Source: Corinectria fuckeliana (lineage: Eukaryota; Ascomycota; Sordariomycetes; Hypocreales; Nectriaceae). Taken from it: a stretch of 64,000 bases of DNA. The stretch covers positions 186,001-250,000 of the forward strand of contig WPDH01000200.1 in assembly GCA_019137255.1 (NCBI GenBank), in the 5' to 3' direction. The notes beneath the pieces were generated by a model. It was not told where the DNA came from and searched no databases. It was given only the letters and a program-made list of their open reading frames with translations. Both the position numbers and the translations under genes were made by a program. Positions 11,894 to 22,910 of the stretch are shown piece by piece. Numbering within the stretch: the first letter of the stretch is position 1; the number at the start of each line of letters is the position of its first letter.

Positions 11894-12869
11894 GCCGCCG
11901 CGGAGCCGCGTCACAGTGCGGGAGAGGAGACGATGCAAGTGATTTTATGTATATATGTACTATGTACTCTGTAGGGCGACAGTGATCATTCATGTTTGCA
12001 CCACGCACGTCAAAAGTGGAAAAAGACTAGAATGTGGGATTTGGCGGTAGAGACTAGCAAGGCTGCATATAACCGTTGATCCTGGACTCTGTTGGGCTCT
12101 CTTGACCCAAGGGTCTGGGGCTGAGGAGGTTTGGCTGATCCCTGGGCTGCAGACAATGACCACGGCCCTACGTAGGACTGGATGGAGCATTGAAAATATT
12201 CGTTCGTCCCCAGCTGTTTCAGACAAAGAGCCACAGGCAATTGAGCTTTTGGTTGGGCATGCAGCCAGGGCCTTGGCCACACCCGCGTCGCCCAACAAAA
12301 GCCGGTTTTTCGTGGAAATTGTGAGGAGGCCGCCGTGTCCCTGGTAGGTAGGTATCACGGGTGAATTTTCGTCATGCCGGAGAGGCTTTCTCCTTGTCGT
12401 CATTGAGTGTCGTATTGGGACTTTCATGACTCGCTACGATCGCTGCAGCCGATTGACACGAGCTTGTAACCACCTACTTACCTACTCACCTATGCAAGCA
12501 AGCCAAGGTGGTTGCCAGACTATGTAACATGGACTGACAACATGCCGTGAACTCCTTGAAGCTCCTGGCATCATCGGCCCAAGTCTCAACCCGCGTCTTG
12601 ATGAGCAATCAAGCAAGCAACGAAGGCCAAGAAACCATGGCCATGGCCACGCTTGCAGGACTACGCAAGCCGGTGATTGGCGAGCTACGCGGCCTCCAGA
12701 CCAAGCTACGGAGGCCTAGACAACGCCCAGAGCGGCCACCAGCGCCACTTGGGGTCGCCAGACAAGGGAGGGAGTGGGGTGGGGGGTGATGGTGATGACG
12801 TCGCTGGCAGCGTCATAACGGGAGGCGGGGCGGGGTGGGGATGTTCCATCATCCATGGCCCTTCCGGGA

Positions 12870-12902
<33 letters not shown>
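12870..12902. repeat. (TGA)n microsatellite
   Basis: About eleven uninterrupted ATG/TGA units in a non-coding stretch. Confidence 0.9.
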
Positions 12903-14726
12903 CTGGCTAGGTGGTGATGCTATCATCGCCAGCATCAGCACCCGAGAAAGACTCGTTGGCACGGGAGAACTGCAGGACACTACGGTGAACTGTTCCGGCG
13001 TCCAGCTCTGCCAATCCTCCCTCCGACTGGACTGACGGAGCGTCTCATCCGAATGTTCCATTCGCTGTCGATGGTTAGATAGAGTAACTAAGCTAGATCC
13101 CAATCTTGCGCCCATCTACTTACATACGGTACAACGGCCAACGACAGAACGGATGCCCCTTAGGCGCTGCCCTGTGTATGCAATGATGTGATGAAAGGCG
13201 ATGATGCCACTCGACGCGCATCACACACACACGCGCAGCTATGCGTGCCCAAGGTGATAGACCTAGCTACCGTCTGTAGCATTTCAGATCAAGGACGGAT
13301 AGACGCCACCATGTGTTTCTACTCCATGTCTTGTTCCGCGGCTTTGGCGGCTTGTTCATTATTTACCTACTTAGGTCCCTATTTTCTTTGTCATTCCCGC
13401 CGTGGACGCCGCCTCTTAGCTCCATGGATACCTGACCTCCACTACCGTGAACCCCTAGTCTACTTAAGCTACTAGTAGGTCTTTGGGTTGTCTACGAGGA
13501 ACGTTGCCAGAACACCTGTCAAGGCACGCTTTTGCGGTAGGTGCATCAAAGTGCATGGTAAGAAAATACAGGGCTCTTGGTTGCAACAGCTCAATAATCA
13601 CTTGTTTCCCCTCAATATGCCATGTGAAACAATGCGTCCAAGATCCAAGCCACGAGACGGGGCCAAGGTTGGGTACCTGCTAATAGCTTAAGTAAGTAGG
13701 TAAAGGTACCCAGTAGTTACCGCGCTCGGCTCCGTCCCGTCCAAACAAACCTAAATCGGACTCGATTTTTTCGCGGCGCTTATTAGGCCACCTTTCCACG
13801 GGGGATTGTTTGTGCGATTGTTTATTCTCCTTCGTCCAAGACTTTATCACGGTTTGGGCTCCAGGCATAAGCTGGTGGCGGCTGCTGGGCTGTTTGCTCC
13901 ACCCTGCAGGCTGAAGCTCCCGGTGGTCTCTAATTAGCCCTGAGCATCGGATCTCAGTGAGGTCACCCACTAAGACGGCTCCACTTCCAGGTTCCAGGGA
14001 ATCTTTCCCACTGACAATTACCCACCGGCCACTGTCTGCCCGCTGTCTCGCAGCGGCTCGCCCACTAAGCACTCGCCCACTAAGCACCTGCGTGCGGCTA
14101 CCCTACCCACTGTCATTGACACCCGCACTCGCCCGCAGCCCGCACTTGCATCTCCATTCCCACCGTGCCTCTTCCTGCTCTCCCTCCTCCTCCTCCTCTT
14201 CTTCCTCCTCTCCCTCTTTCCGCATTCCATCCTGTCCTAACTTCGTGACTCTCTTCCGTAACCTCTTCCGCATTTCTTGTTCGTCCGGCTCACCCGTCAG
14301 CCTCGCCCCTTCGCCTGAACGCACCTTGTACCACCGAGTTCCCGCACGAACCCGCCGCAGCTTCGTCCTGCGACTCGTTAAACCCCGCACATCGGCCGAA
14401 TCCAAGCCAGCAGCCCACGCGCCCAGCCCAGCTTCTGAGCCTGCTCCCGAGCCCTGTCTTATCCTGGCTTCCTGACGACATCGACCTGTCCGCTTTTGCT
14501 GCTCTTACAAATACACCACGTCCGCAGCCTACGAATCACTCACGCTTCGACATCGACGACAAACGAGGACCAAGGCTTTGCTACTGTACTGATTCGGAGA
14601 AACCAGAGAGAAACCAGAGGAGAGGCGTTCTCCATCCGTCTCATTTTATCGCCGTATAGCTCTACTCCAACGCCGTCTTCCCCCACCCCCCGTGGTCCGT
14701 CGCTCCCAGCGACATTTTCTCCAGTC

Positions 14727-16973
14727 ATGTCGACCATTCAACAGCTCAAGAATTTTATCCGCCACGGTATGTGTTTTCCCTGCCTGGTGTTTCCTCCCTC
14801 GATTCCGTACCTGACTCGTATTTGGCATCTTCTCCAGGCAAGCAAGCCCGCGAAGAACCTGCTCGCAAGAACGAGGCTGCTCCCCAGCAGTCCTCCCAGC
14901 CCGCCCATCACCATAGCGCTCCGGAAAGCCACCATGCTCCCGCTCAGGCTCCTGTCGATTCTTACCAGGAAGCCCCCGTCGATGCCCCTGCTCATAGCAA
15001 ATCCTCCAAGAAGCGTGTCGACGATGCCAACCTAGCCAAGATTGTTGCCGAGGAGAACGCCAGCAAAAGCAAATTCCCTCGTTACCCGGGCCTCGAGCGA
15101 TGGGAGCTCGTAGATAAGATGGGCGACGGTGCATTCAGCAACGTTTACCGCGCCCGCGATACTACGGGCGAGAGGGGTGAAGTCGCCATCAAGGTCGTCC
15201 GCAAATACGAGATGAACAGCATGCAGGTAAGTTTGCTCAGGGGCTGTTTGTGTGTATACGCAGCCCGTCTCCTTTTGTTTTGAGTCATCGTTTGGCTGGG
15301 CTCTACTTCTATTCTCTGGTCCCCATTTACCAACACGGGGTTGCCCCCTTCCTAGGGAAACAACCATTTACATCCGGATTTCAAAAAGGTCCCTAAGGCT
15401 GCAGAGGTGCGAAACCATTTCCTTAGCGTGTGTCTCATTTTGCCCACAACCGCTCTCGCTGGTTTGTGTCGATTGTGTCGGTTCTCAGGACGGCCTGCAG
15501 ACCCGCGGTCAGGCGAAGCAACGTGCTAACTCGACCGCAGCGATCAAACATCCTGAAGGAGGTCCAGATCATGCGCCAGCTTGACCACCCCAACATCATC
15601 AAGCTCGTCGATTTCTCCGAATCGCGACAATACTATTACATCGTCCTTGAGCTAGCCCCCGGTGGCGAGCTCTTCCACCAGATTGTCCGCTTGACCTACT
15701 TCAGCGAGGAGCTCTCACGTCACGTCATCGTCCAAGTCGCGCAAGCGCTCGAATACCTACACGAGGAGCGAGGAGTTGTTCATCGGTGAGTCCATTCCTC
15801 CAGGGCGGGATGTCTCGAGGCGGCGGTGCAGATCCCTGCTGTCGATGATGCCCCTCCTGACGTCATTCCGCCCATACACCGATATGGTGATGATTGCTAA
15901 CCCTCGGCAGTGACATCAAGCCTGAAAACATTCTGTACAACCCTATCCCTTTCGTGCCTTCCAAGACCCCCAAGCCCACGCAGCCCGGCGACGAGGACAA
16001 GGCCGATGAGGGCGAGTTCATTCCCGGCACGGGCGCCGGTGGCATTGGCCAGATCAAGATTGCCGACTTTGGTCTTTCCAAGATTGTATGGGACAACCAG
16101 ACCATGACCCCATGTGGCACTGTCGGCTACACGGCCCCCGAGATTGTCAAGGATGAGCGGTACTCCAAGTCGGTTGATATGTGGGCTCTGGGGTGTGTAC
16201 TCTACACTCTGCTCTGTGGCTTCCCCCCTTTCTACGATGAGAGCATCGAGGTTCTCACCGAAAAGGTTGCCAAGGGCCAGTACACCTTCTTGTCGCCGTG
16301 GTGGGATGATATTTCCAAGTCGGCTCAGGATCTCATCAGCCACTTGCTAACCGTCGACCCCGAGAAGCGGTACACGATCGGCGAATTCCTGGCTCATCCG
16401 TGGGTGCGAGGCAACGGGCCCACCCCTCGCGAGGAGAAGAAGAAGCCCGAGGGCATGCTCCGGGCGTTTGACGCCACCAAGTTTGAGGAGTCAGGCAAGC
16501 GCTACGACTTCAGGTCACCCGGAGCTGTCAACCTGCGTGAGGTCTTTGACGTTAGTTACGCCGTACATCGCCAGGAGGAGGAGGGCAAGCGAAGAGCACA
16601 AATTGGTGCCAAGGGTGGCCCTGCGAGGTTCCTGAGTGGCCTCAACGAGGAAGATGAGGATGAAGAGGAAGATGATCCTATGCAGATCGATGGTCAGGAG
16701 CCCATTCCCCCCCCAAAGCCTAACGCGGCGACCCAAGCGTTGGAGCAGAGCATGCGAAAAGCGAACATCCGGGATCAAGAAGGCGAGACTCGGGGCCGAG
16801 AACGCGAACGAACTGCCGAAAAAGGTTACGGTCAGCACTCGGCCACTGTGACGGCGGCGGCTCGTCAACAGGTAAAGGACCGCAACCGTCACCGAGGTGC
16901 CTTCGAGCTTAACCTGGACAACGCCACACTGTTGGGCAAGCGAAACAAGAAGGTACCCATCATGGGGGTATAG
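14727..16973 (+). CDS. srkA: stress-response Ser/Thr kinase, Rck2/Srk1 type
   Basis: Four exons: 14727-14766, 14838-15226, 15541-15785 and 15911-16973, giving 578 residues; phases fit at every junction. The kinase domain starts at about residue 117 (KMGDGAFSNVYRA), with VAIKVV, HRDIKPEN, DFGLSK and GTVGYTAPEIV. Between HRDIKPENIL and DFG there is an insert with the sequence FIPGTGAGGIGQIKIADFGLSK, a hallmark of yeast Rck2 and fission yeast Srk1. In those fungi the kinase is a target of the Hog1/Sty1 stress MAP kinase and moderates translation and cell-cycle entry. The short first exon (MSTIQQLKNFIRH) is conserved in filamentous fungi as far as I recall. The 314-base third intron position (15227-15540) is longer than usual. 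The tail is rich in charged residues. Confidence 0.92.
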
Positions 16974-17947
16974 GAGCCCGATGATGTAGACCCGACGAGT
17001 ACTACAACCGCCGCTGGGCTGGACCCTCCTGATGGGGAGCCACGGCCAAAATTCTCGCCCCTTTGTCGACATTCCGCAGAAGAATTGCCGTTTTGAGCTG
17101 GAATGATCATAAAGCATGACGTACACGGTCTCTTGGTAATAACCATCGGGTCACGACCTTTTTCTTTTTCGACTGAGGGGTGTCTTCTGGCCGACCAATA
17201 TCTATCTGTCTGGGTGTTTGGGAAGTCGCATTTGAGCGCACGGAGTACAGGCAACACAGGGTTGGACGTGCCGTGTCCAAGGGGAATCAATCTTGCGGCT
17301 TTTTGTGTCTATTGTTCAACGTATCTTTGTCCAAGAGCTAAGCTAACCGCTTCGGCGTATGTGCTCTTGTATCATTCTGTTCTTGTGCCAGTGGAGAACA
17401 AGTATTGGTGGCAAGATGATTTGGGGGTAACGATATTCATCCATAGGGCCGGGAGTTACTTAGGAAATCTTGAATTTTTCTGTTCTTTCCGAATTAATAA
17501 TGGGACAGGGAATTTGCGTGTGTGATTTCTTTCCACCTCAGTCTTGTTATTTTGGCCGTGAGTTGGTGCTTATGGATTGCTGCATGTTGTGATTTCTAAG
17601 CTTGGCCTTCACGGACTGGTCTCAGCGGACTGATCTGGATGGTTGCGTATCTAATGCTGGATCGTTATTTTCACATCGACTGTCTTTGATTGGAATCGCC
17701 TTTGCTCTGCCTGAACCAATCCCCTTGCAAGGTACATACGTAAAGGCCTTTCAGTTTCGTGCAGAGTCCTCTTAGATGGACAAGACCATGACAGGGTAGA
17801 TAACAAGGAGAATATAACACTAAGGGTAATAATACTCAGCAAACAAGGCCCAACAATAACCAGTATATGGCACACAATGCAAGATCTAGAATTCAACTAA
17901 ATCGCCAGTGATTCTGCAAGAGAACAAAAAGAATTGACAAAAGGCGT
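16974..17947. other. convergent intergenic region
   Basis: Lies between the 3' ends of the kinase and the minus-strand unknown gene. It is AT-richer than its neighbours and no gene is seen. Confidence 0.6.
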
Positions 17948-20593
17948 TCACTTTTCCATCAAGACAAACATACCTCCACTCCACCCGTAAGCCCTTGTGA
18001 GCCTGCGGCCAAATTGCCGAGCAACCTCATAGCGAAGCCTAGCCCTCGGGTGAGGCTCATGAAAATGGATGCTTCGCTTGACGTCCAACGTCGTCGGCGA
18101 GAACTGCCAGACAGACCCATAGAGCTTCTCCGCCTGGAACCCGGTCGAGATCATAGCATGGAGGAAGTCGTTCCACGGCAGTTCGCCAACCGTCGACGTT
18201 ACCTCCGGGTTGTGAAAGAGAGTGCGGAAGACCTTTAGAGAGCGGGCGTCAACTGGGATGGTTGGCTGGGGATCGTCAAAGCTAGTCGTGGAAGTCTCCG
18301 ACGACTCAACGGAGGTATCTTGGACTTTGGACGGCAATCCCTTGGTCTTCTTCTTTCTCTTTTGCTCAGGCTCGATTATAGTAGCATTGGCTTTGGTCGG
18401 GGTGCTAGAATACGGGGTGGAGAATGGCAGAACGAGGTCATCGGTATCAAGAGCTGGAGCTTGCTTGTCCTTGAAAGCCACTTCTGGCTCAACCCACTCT
18501 GGGGTCCTGCGCAACGTGTGCAACTGTGGAAGAAGCCTCTGGAATGCCGAGCCATTCATGTCGATAGACACAGCAGCGATCGCTCGGTCGATAGCGGCCC
18601 AAACCTTGTCCAAGTTCATCTCGGCTTGTCGTAAAGCATTCACGTTTTCTTTAGACCGACGTTTACTAACCGGATACGTGAACCTGCCTGGAGAGGGATT
18701 GATCAGTTTGGCAACAAGCATCATTTTCCGGTCCCACGCGGGAGTGAAGAACTGAAGCCAAGACTTGGATTGCTTGGTGCACTCTTCCAGAATGGGCTTC
18801 TGATAGGCCTGGAAGACGTGATCGAAGTTCCGTGCCCATGGCTGGTAGGACTCCAGCTGCTTCGTGCACTGGGAGACGATGGAAAGGTCACCAATGATGC
18901 CGGCGACGCGATCGGATATGAGCGCCTTCGCCTTGGGATCTTTTTGGAGTAGACGCTCCAGCTCGTCTACAACCAGCGACATGCCAGCCAGGTACAGTAG
19001 AGTGCCATCTCCCCAAAGAGTGTTTAGAAGCCAAAGAAGGTAGTAGACAACTTTGGTCTGCTTCACACCAGGCTTGAGTTTCACCAAGATACTGAGCGCA
19101 CGGGTGTCTAGCTCGGTTTTGCGTACGTAGAATTTCCGCATTGGAGGCGAAGGAATGGCGTTGCGGCTCAGAAGGTCTAGGCAATTTTGTGCAACCTGGT
19201 CGAGGTAAAAGCGAAACTTGAGCAGGGCAATCAAGTACTCCTTGGGCAGATCCTCCAAGGGCGATATTGTACTAGCGTACTTTTTGTGAAGCTCCTGGAG
19301 TTTTTGCACTCGCTTGTGTAGTTCAGTGTACTGTTCGAGTTCAATGTAGCTGTCGCTAATAGTGGTGCCAATGATGCTAGCCCAAAGGCCGGCATCCCGG
19401 CCTTCACCGGCGTGAGGGTGGGGATTGCCGTAGAAATCCTTGATCATCTCCTGGCGATGTTCCTTAGATACCAGAAGCTCCTCAGCAAAGTAAGAAGGAT
19501 CCTCCCGGAGGCCCCAGAGATGATCTTCTGCGGCCGATACTCTGGCACCAAGAAGTGATTCCATTCGGTCGAGGTCAAGCTTGGCCGGAAGCCGGTACGG
19601 GGCCTCTGCTGCCAAGATTGCTAGGGACTCGAACCCTTGAGTTTCGCTTCCCGATTTGAGCTGTGGCTCTGGTTGGATGGGGTACTCGTCGCTAGTCAGA
19701 CTATGCATCCGGTAGTCATGAAGGACCAACTGGCACCAGTCGATGAGAAAGGTCATTAGTCTTTCTTGTGCTCGAAGGACGAGAAGACCCTCCCAAGGGT
19801 GGTACTCCTTTCGGGTGGCCATCCAGTTCAAGGCGTCCGGATGAGACTCCCAGGTCACTAGCTTGCCGTAGTCATCGGGCGAGGTTGCTCTGTTGAGAAT
19901 CAAGGTGTGCTCGTCCAAAATGATGGGCGCGAAGGCGTTCAGCACCAGGCCAAAGTGCATGGCGTTGTTATCGGCACCTGCGAAAGCGGGAGGGGGGTTG
20001 CGGCCTCTCGCGTTGAGGAGTAACGGCAGTAATCTAGGTTGGGACAGATCTTCCAGGTTGATATGAGGCCACATGAAATAGTCGGTTCGCTTGGTGTTAG
20101 ACTCCAGCTGCGCCGTCGTGTCTGTCTCTTTCTCTGTACATATCCCTCTCCCCCCCTGCTTTATTTCTGCAAACTGCTTCCCTCTTTCTTTGTAGAAAGC
20201 TATGAAGTCGGGACGATGCGGAGTTGCCATGTCGGGCCAGGCTTTCAGCAGAATAAAACGCCTCTGGCTGCGGTCTTTTCTTGCCCATCGCTTCTGGATG
20301 GTGCTTTCATGACGTTCGACAATTTTGTTCAGTGTGTCGTAGCTGGCGTATATCTTGCTTGCCCTTTCCTTTGCCTCTTGCTGGACTTGAGCTGCAGAGA
20401 GGTCTTCTGGCGGCAGGTCATCCATGGTCCCGAGCATATACGGGGCTGTCACGTTTTTGATTACGCTGTTCCAGTCGAGATTTCCCCTGGGTCCAGGCTG
20501 GTCGCTGTTTGCCTCGGCACCTAACTTGTGATACAGATGACTTAGGAGTTCCGACAGGGGAATCCTCGCAGAGTAGAATCTTTCCATGCCCAA
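17948..20593 (-). CDS. large fungal protein of unknown function, HicA-like C-terminus
   Basis: Single exon, 881 residues, no signal peptide or membrane segment. I recognise it as a member of a widespread filamentous-fungal family without a firm function: conserved patches include RTDYFMWPHINLEDLSQPRL, the LPLLLNARGRNPP stretch, WMATRKEYHPWEGLLVLRAQ, and long helical middle parts. The last 95 residues look like a small alpha/beta domain: WNDFLHAMISTGF, then GSVWQFSP, then IHFHEPHP and RRLTRAYGW. The order helix, GF, GSxWxF, H-x2-PHP resembles the HicA/dsRNA-binding-like fold (GF..GSH..F...H); this is inference from pattern only. A Lys-rich linker (EQKRKKKTKGLPSK) could be a nuclear signal. The start (MGMERFYSARIPLSELL) follows a repeat-rich promoter. 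Confidence 0.82.
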   Translation of the reverse strand: MGMERFYSARIPLSELLSHLYHKLGAEANSDQPGPRGNLDWNSVIKNVTAPYMLGTMDDLPPEDLSAAQVQQEAKERASKIYASYDTLNKIVERHESTIQKRWARKDRSQRRFILLKAWPDMATPHRPDFIAFYKERGKQFAEIKQGGRGICTEKETDTTAQLESNTKRTDYFMWPHINLEDLSQPRLLPLLLNARGRNPPPAFAGADNNAMHFGLVLNAFAPIILDEHTLILNRATSPDDYGKLVTWESHPDALNWMATRKEYHPWEGLLVLRAQERLMTFLIDWCQLVLHDYRMHSLTSDEYPIQPEPQLKSGSETQGFESLAILAAEAPYRLPAKLDLDRMESLLGARVSAAEDHLWGLREDPSYFAEELLVSKEHRQEMIKDFYGNPHPHAGEGRDAGLWASIIGTTISDSYIELEQYTELHKRVQKLQELHKKYASTISPLEDLPKEYLIALLKFRFYLDQVAQNCLDLLSRNAIPSPPMRKFYVRKTELDTRALSILVKLKPGVKQTKVVYYLLWLLNTLWGDGTLLYLAGMSLVVDELERLLQKDPKAKALISDRVAGIIGDLSIVSQCTKQLESYQPWARNFDHVFQAYQKPILEECTKQSKSWLQFFTPAWDRKMMLVAKLINPSPGRFTYPVSKRRSKENVNALRQAEMNLDKVWAAIDRAIAAVSIDMNGSAFQRLLPQLHTLRRTPEWVEPEVAFKDKQAPALDTDDLVLPFSTPYSSTPTKANATIIEPEQKRKKKTKGLPSKVQDTSVESSETSTTSFDDPQPTIPVDARSLKVFRTLFHNPEVTSTVGELPWNDFLHAMISTGFQAEKLYGSVWQFSPTTLDVKRSIHFHEPHPRARLRYEVARQFGRRLTRAYGWSGGMFVLMEK

Positions 20594-20637
20594 GGGTGGT
20601 GTGTTTCAAGCTGGCTTGAGTAGGCAAGGTGAGTAAA

Positions 20638-20735
20638 TCGGTAGGTCGGTAGGTTGGTAGGCAAGTAGGTAGGTAAGTAGGTAAGTTAGATACCTAGATA
20701 GGTAGGTTAGGTAGGTAAGTAGGTACTAGGTCGAT
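20638..20735. repeat. degenerate GTAGGTA short tandem repeats
   Basis: About fifteen copies of 4-8 base units built on GTAGG, GTAAG and TAGGTA. The same motif recurs singly or in small groups elsewhere between genes in this window (near 1910, 12475, 13690 and 35910). Confidence 0.85.
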
Positions 20736-20819
20736 ATGTAATTAGGAACAAAGCGGGGGAGAAGGCAATGGAGCAGAACGGCAGAGCATAGGGGAGAAGC
20801 ACATTAAATGAGGCGTGTC

Positions 20820-20880
20820 GAAGTGCGAAAGGGGAAAGTGCGAAAGGGGTAAGTGCAAAAGAAGAAAGTGCAAGTGCAAA
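20820..20880. repeat. AAGTGC(G/A)AAAG repeats
   Basis: Five near copies of GAAGTGCGAAAGGGG, AAGTGCGAAAGGGG, AAGTGCAAAAGAAG, AAGTGCAAG in tandem. No known function. Confidence 0.8.
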
Positions 20881-21278
20881 GCCGGAAAAAGACGACTTCC
20901 GCAGCCTTGTGATACCATCATGCTCCTTGATGTCAGAGGCTGGAGAAACTAACGCTCTTTGTCCAAGAAAAGCGTACTATCTCCGTGCCTAATATGACAG
21001 CTCACTAATTACCGGGTCACGAGCGACATTTCAGAGTAGTCCGATTCTGAGGGGGGAGGGGGTTGGTATGGTCTCTAGATGATGCTGTGCGTACACTTGC
21101 GAGCGGTCACTACGTACTCTTTGTTGCGAGCAGAGAGGACGGTGCCAAGTGAAATAAATACTGCAGCCTGTTTATAGGCAATGCGATGTATATGAGAGCG
21201 GCAGAGTGCGTTGGGATCTGATATGTCGGTGCGAGAGGGAGGTGTGCGCTTTCATGCCATGTGTCAGCACAGGAGGCG

Positions 21279-21917
21279 TTATACTGGAACGAATTGTACA
21301 TATCGACCTTTAAACCCCAATACTTGACTTTGTGATTCCTCGTCTTCGTCATCTTCGTAGTCTTCATCTTCTTCGTCGGACAAGATGCGGTCTGCGTCAT
21401 CCCTCCCTTCACCTCGAGGCTCGCCTTTGCCCCTCTTTGACCGACTGGGGCGAGCTTCATGTTTGCCCTGAGTGCAGCCTGGTTTAAAAGCGTCATTGTC
21501 GCAGCTTGACCACACGAAGCAACTCAGGTACCTGTTATCGATTCTCGTCCGTGTCCCGGTCTGATTCCTCGTCCAGCTCGAGGTCTCCTGCTCCCGCACC
21601 CGCGTCACGTCCCATTTAGCAAACGCATTCTCACCCGGCTGCGTAATTTCCGTGCGGGAAAGCAAACTTGCCGGGATGGTATCGACAATCGCCATGCAGG
21701 CTTTCTTCCTCTGAGAAGGGCGAACCACACTGGACACTCAGACAACTCGCCGCCTTCCAGCCTTGCGTTTGACCCCTCTGTGACAAGACTGGACCGCCAT
21801 GTGGTGTATCAACGCGCGATGCCACGCCTTGTCGCCGTTGCAGAGGGTCAAGAGGATGGCGCGGATACGGTGCTGGGGTGCGTTGGTCATCTCGTCGAAA
21901 TGCAAAGTAGCCACCAT
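21279..21917 (-). pseudogene. broken gene with CHORD-like Cys/His module
   Basis: Pieces of one protein appear in order on the minus strand but in different frames. First, from an ATG at 21917, MVATLHFDEMTNAP followed by RIRAILLTLCNGDKA and then KRKAG. Second, in another frame at about 21740-21631, SVQCGSPFSEEE and CRYHPG. Third, in yet another frame at about 21600, DLELDEESDRDTDEN. Last, back in the first frame at about 21530-21400, FVWSSCDND, PGCTQGKHE and PSRSKRGK. The order C-x2-C (partly lost), C-x-YHPG, W-x-C-C-like and GC-x3-G-x-H resembles the CHORD-type zinc module and matches fungal proteins I recall. A stop at 21738-21740 interrupts the first frame. A normal intron model joining all pieces was not found, so a pseudogene or indels in the assembly is likeliest. 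Confidence 0.55.
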
Positions 21918-22020
21918 TCTCAAGAATGTTTGTCTTCCATGGTGTTTGGATGCTGCAAGTTGCCGCCCATCGCACCCGGCCCCCTACTAGTAGTTCTAGT
22001 ACGGAGTACATAGCTTACTT

Positions 22021-22045
22021 GACCCTAGTACTGGACCCTAGTACT
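22021..22045. repeat. direct repeat GACCCTAGTACT
   Basis: Two adjacent copies (22021-22032 and 22034-22045) separated by one base. No function assigned. Confidence 0.85.
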
Positions 22046-22777
22046 TAAGGCAGGGATGGCCACTCGTAGATCCTCCCCTGGTCCAGCAACCTACACGCTC
22101 CAAGTCTGTCCAGCCACGGCATGGCGCATCCCGCCCACATTTGAGCCATGGATATATCCCTGGCCGCAAACACGAGATGGTATATACTGTGTATACTGCG
22201 GCATCGATCTCCGGCCGTGCTACTGCAGCAGCCGGGGCGTTGATGCCTCGAGCTCAGTAAACACGTTTGGCGTTGCTGGGCCTCTGCAGACGAACTGCAA
22301 ACCCTCAGAACACCCATCGCCCAGACGTACCGCTTTTGATGTTCTTTCGACGGCATGAATCATAGTACGCCAATACGCGTCAGTGGACCCATATCAGCAG
22401 GGGAAGATAGAGAGCCCAGTGAAGGCAAGTTCATTCATCACGCCTTGCAAACCATCACCGACCCAGTCCACCCAACTTGAGCTTCCGTCGCTCACAGCTT
22501 CTCCTTCGGCCTCTCCACAGCCAACGGCGCCTAGAGCTGACATTTCGCAATTTTTGAAGCTTTTGGGAGCACATGCTGTCATAAAGAATTTGCGTCAAAG
22601 CCCGTGTTTGCCACTGCAAGGCTACGGAAGGTAAGCCTGGAACACCGACGACGAACGATTAACACTACGTTTGTCCTGAGCTGAACACCCCTTAGAACAC
22701 TCCGCAACCTCAACACCGTTCAGACTCTGTTCATTTCTATTATTCACCTCGAATTCACTCTTGGTTGTCAGATTTTG

Positions 22778-22788
22778 TATATATATCC
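22778..22788 (+). promoter_or_regulatory. TATA-like element of the CE5 esterase gene
   Basis: GTATATATATC about 125 bases before the start codon, followed by a leader rich in AAC and CAC. Position and sequence fit a TATA box of a regulated secreted-enzyme gene. Confidence 0.45.
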
Positions 22789-22910
22789 CAAGTAAATCCC
22801 TCCCTTCCTGAAAATCTTCTACTTGCTTTCAACACCAGCACCACACTTCTCGCAACACGCAACACAACTACGGCAAACCTCTAACCAACGTTTTAGCTAA
22901 ACCAGACAAA

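Larger units (their letters stand above)
11085..14726. other. 3.6 kb gene-poor region
   Basis: No supported gene. It contains the assembly gap near 11.85 kb, a trinucleotide repeat near 12.87-12.90 kb, short TACCTACTTACC-type repeats around 12470-12490 and 13684-13700, and a long CT-rich stretch at about 14090-14290 that is probably the promoter and leader of the downstream kinase. Confidence 0.6.
20594..21278. promoter_or_regulatory. repeat-rich upstream region of the 881-residue gene
   Basis: Just upstream (on the minus strand) lies a dense array of GTAGGTA/TAAGTAGG units at about 20638-20735, followed by near-repeats of AAAGTGCGAAAGGGG/AAGTGCAA at 20824-20880. No gene seen. Function as promoter is inferred from position only. 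Confidence 0.4.
21918..22910. other. intergenic region upstream of CE5 esterase
   Basis: No gene seen. It contains a 12-13 base direct repeat at 22021-22045 and a TATA-like element close to the esterase. Confidence 0.55.

Noticed and set aside
19620..19640. GGACTCGAACCC, similar to a tRNA T-arm sequence
   Set aside because: Lies inside a conserved protein-coding gene; no acceptor stem or anticodon arm around it.
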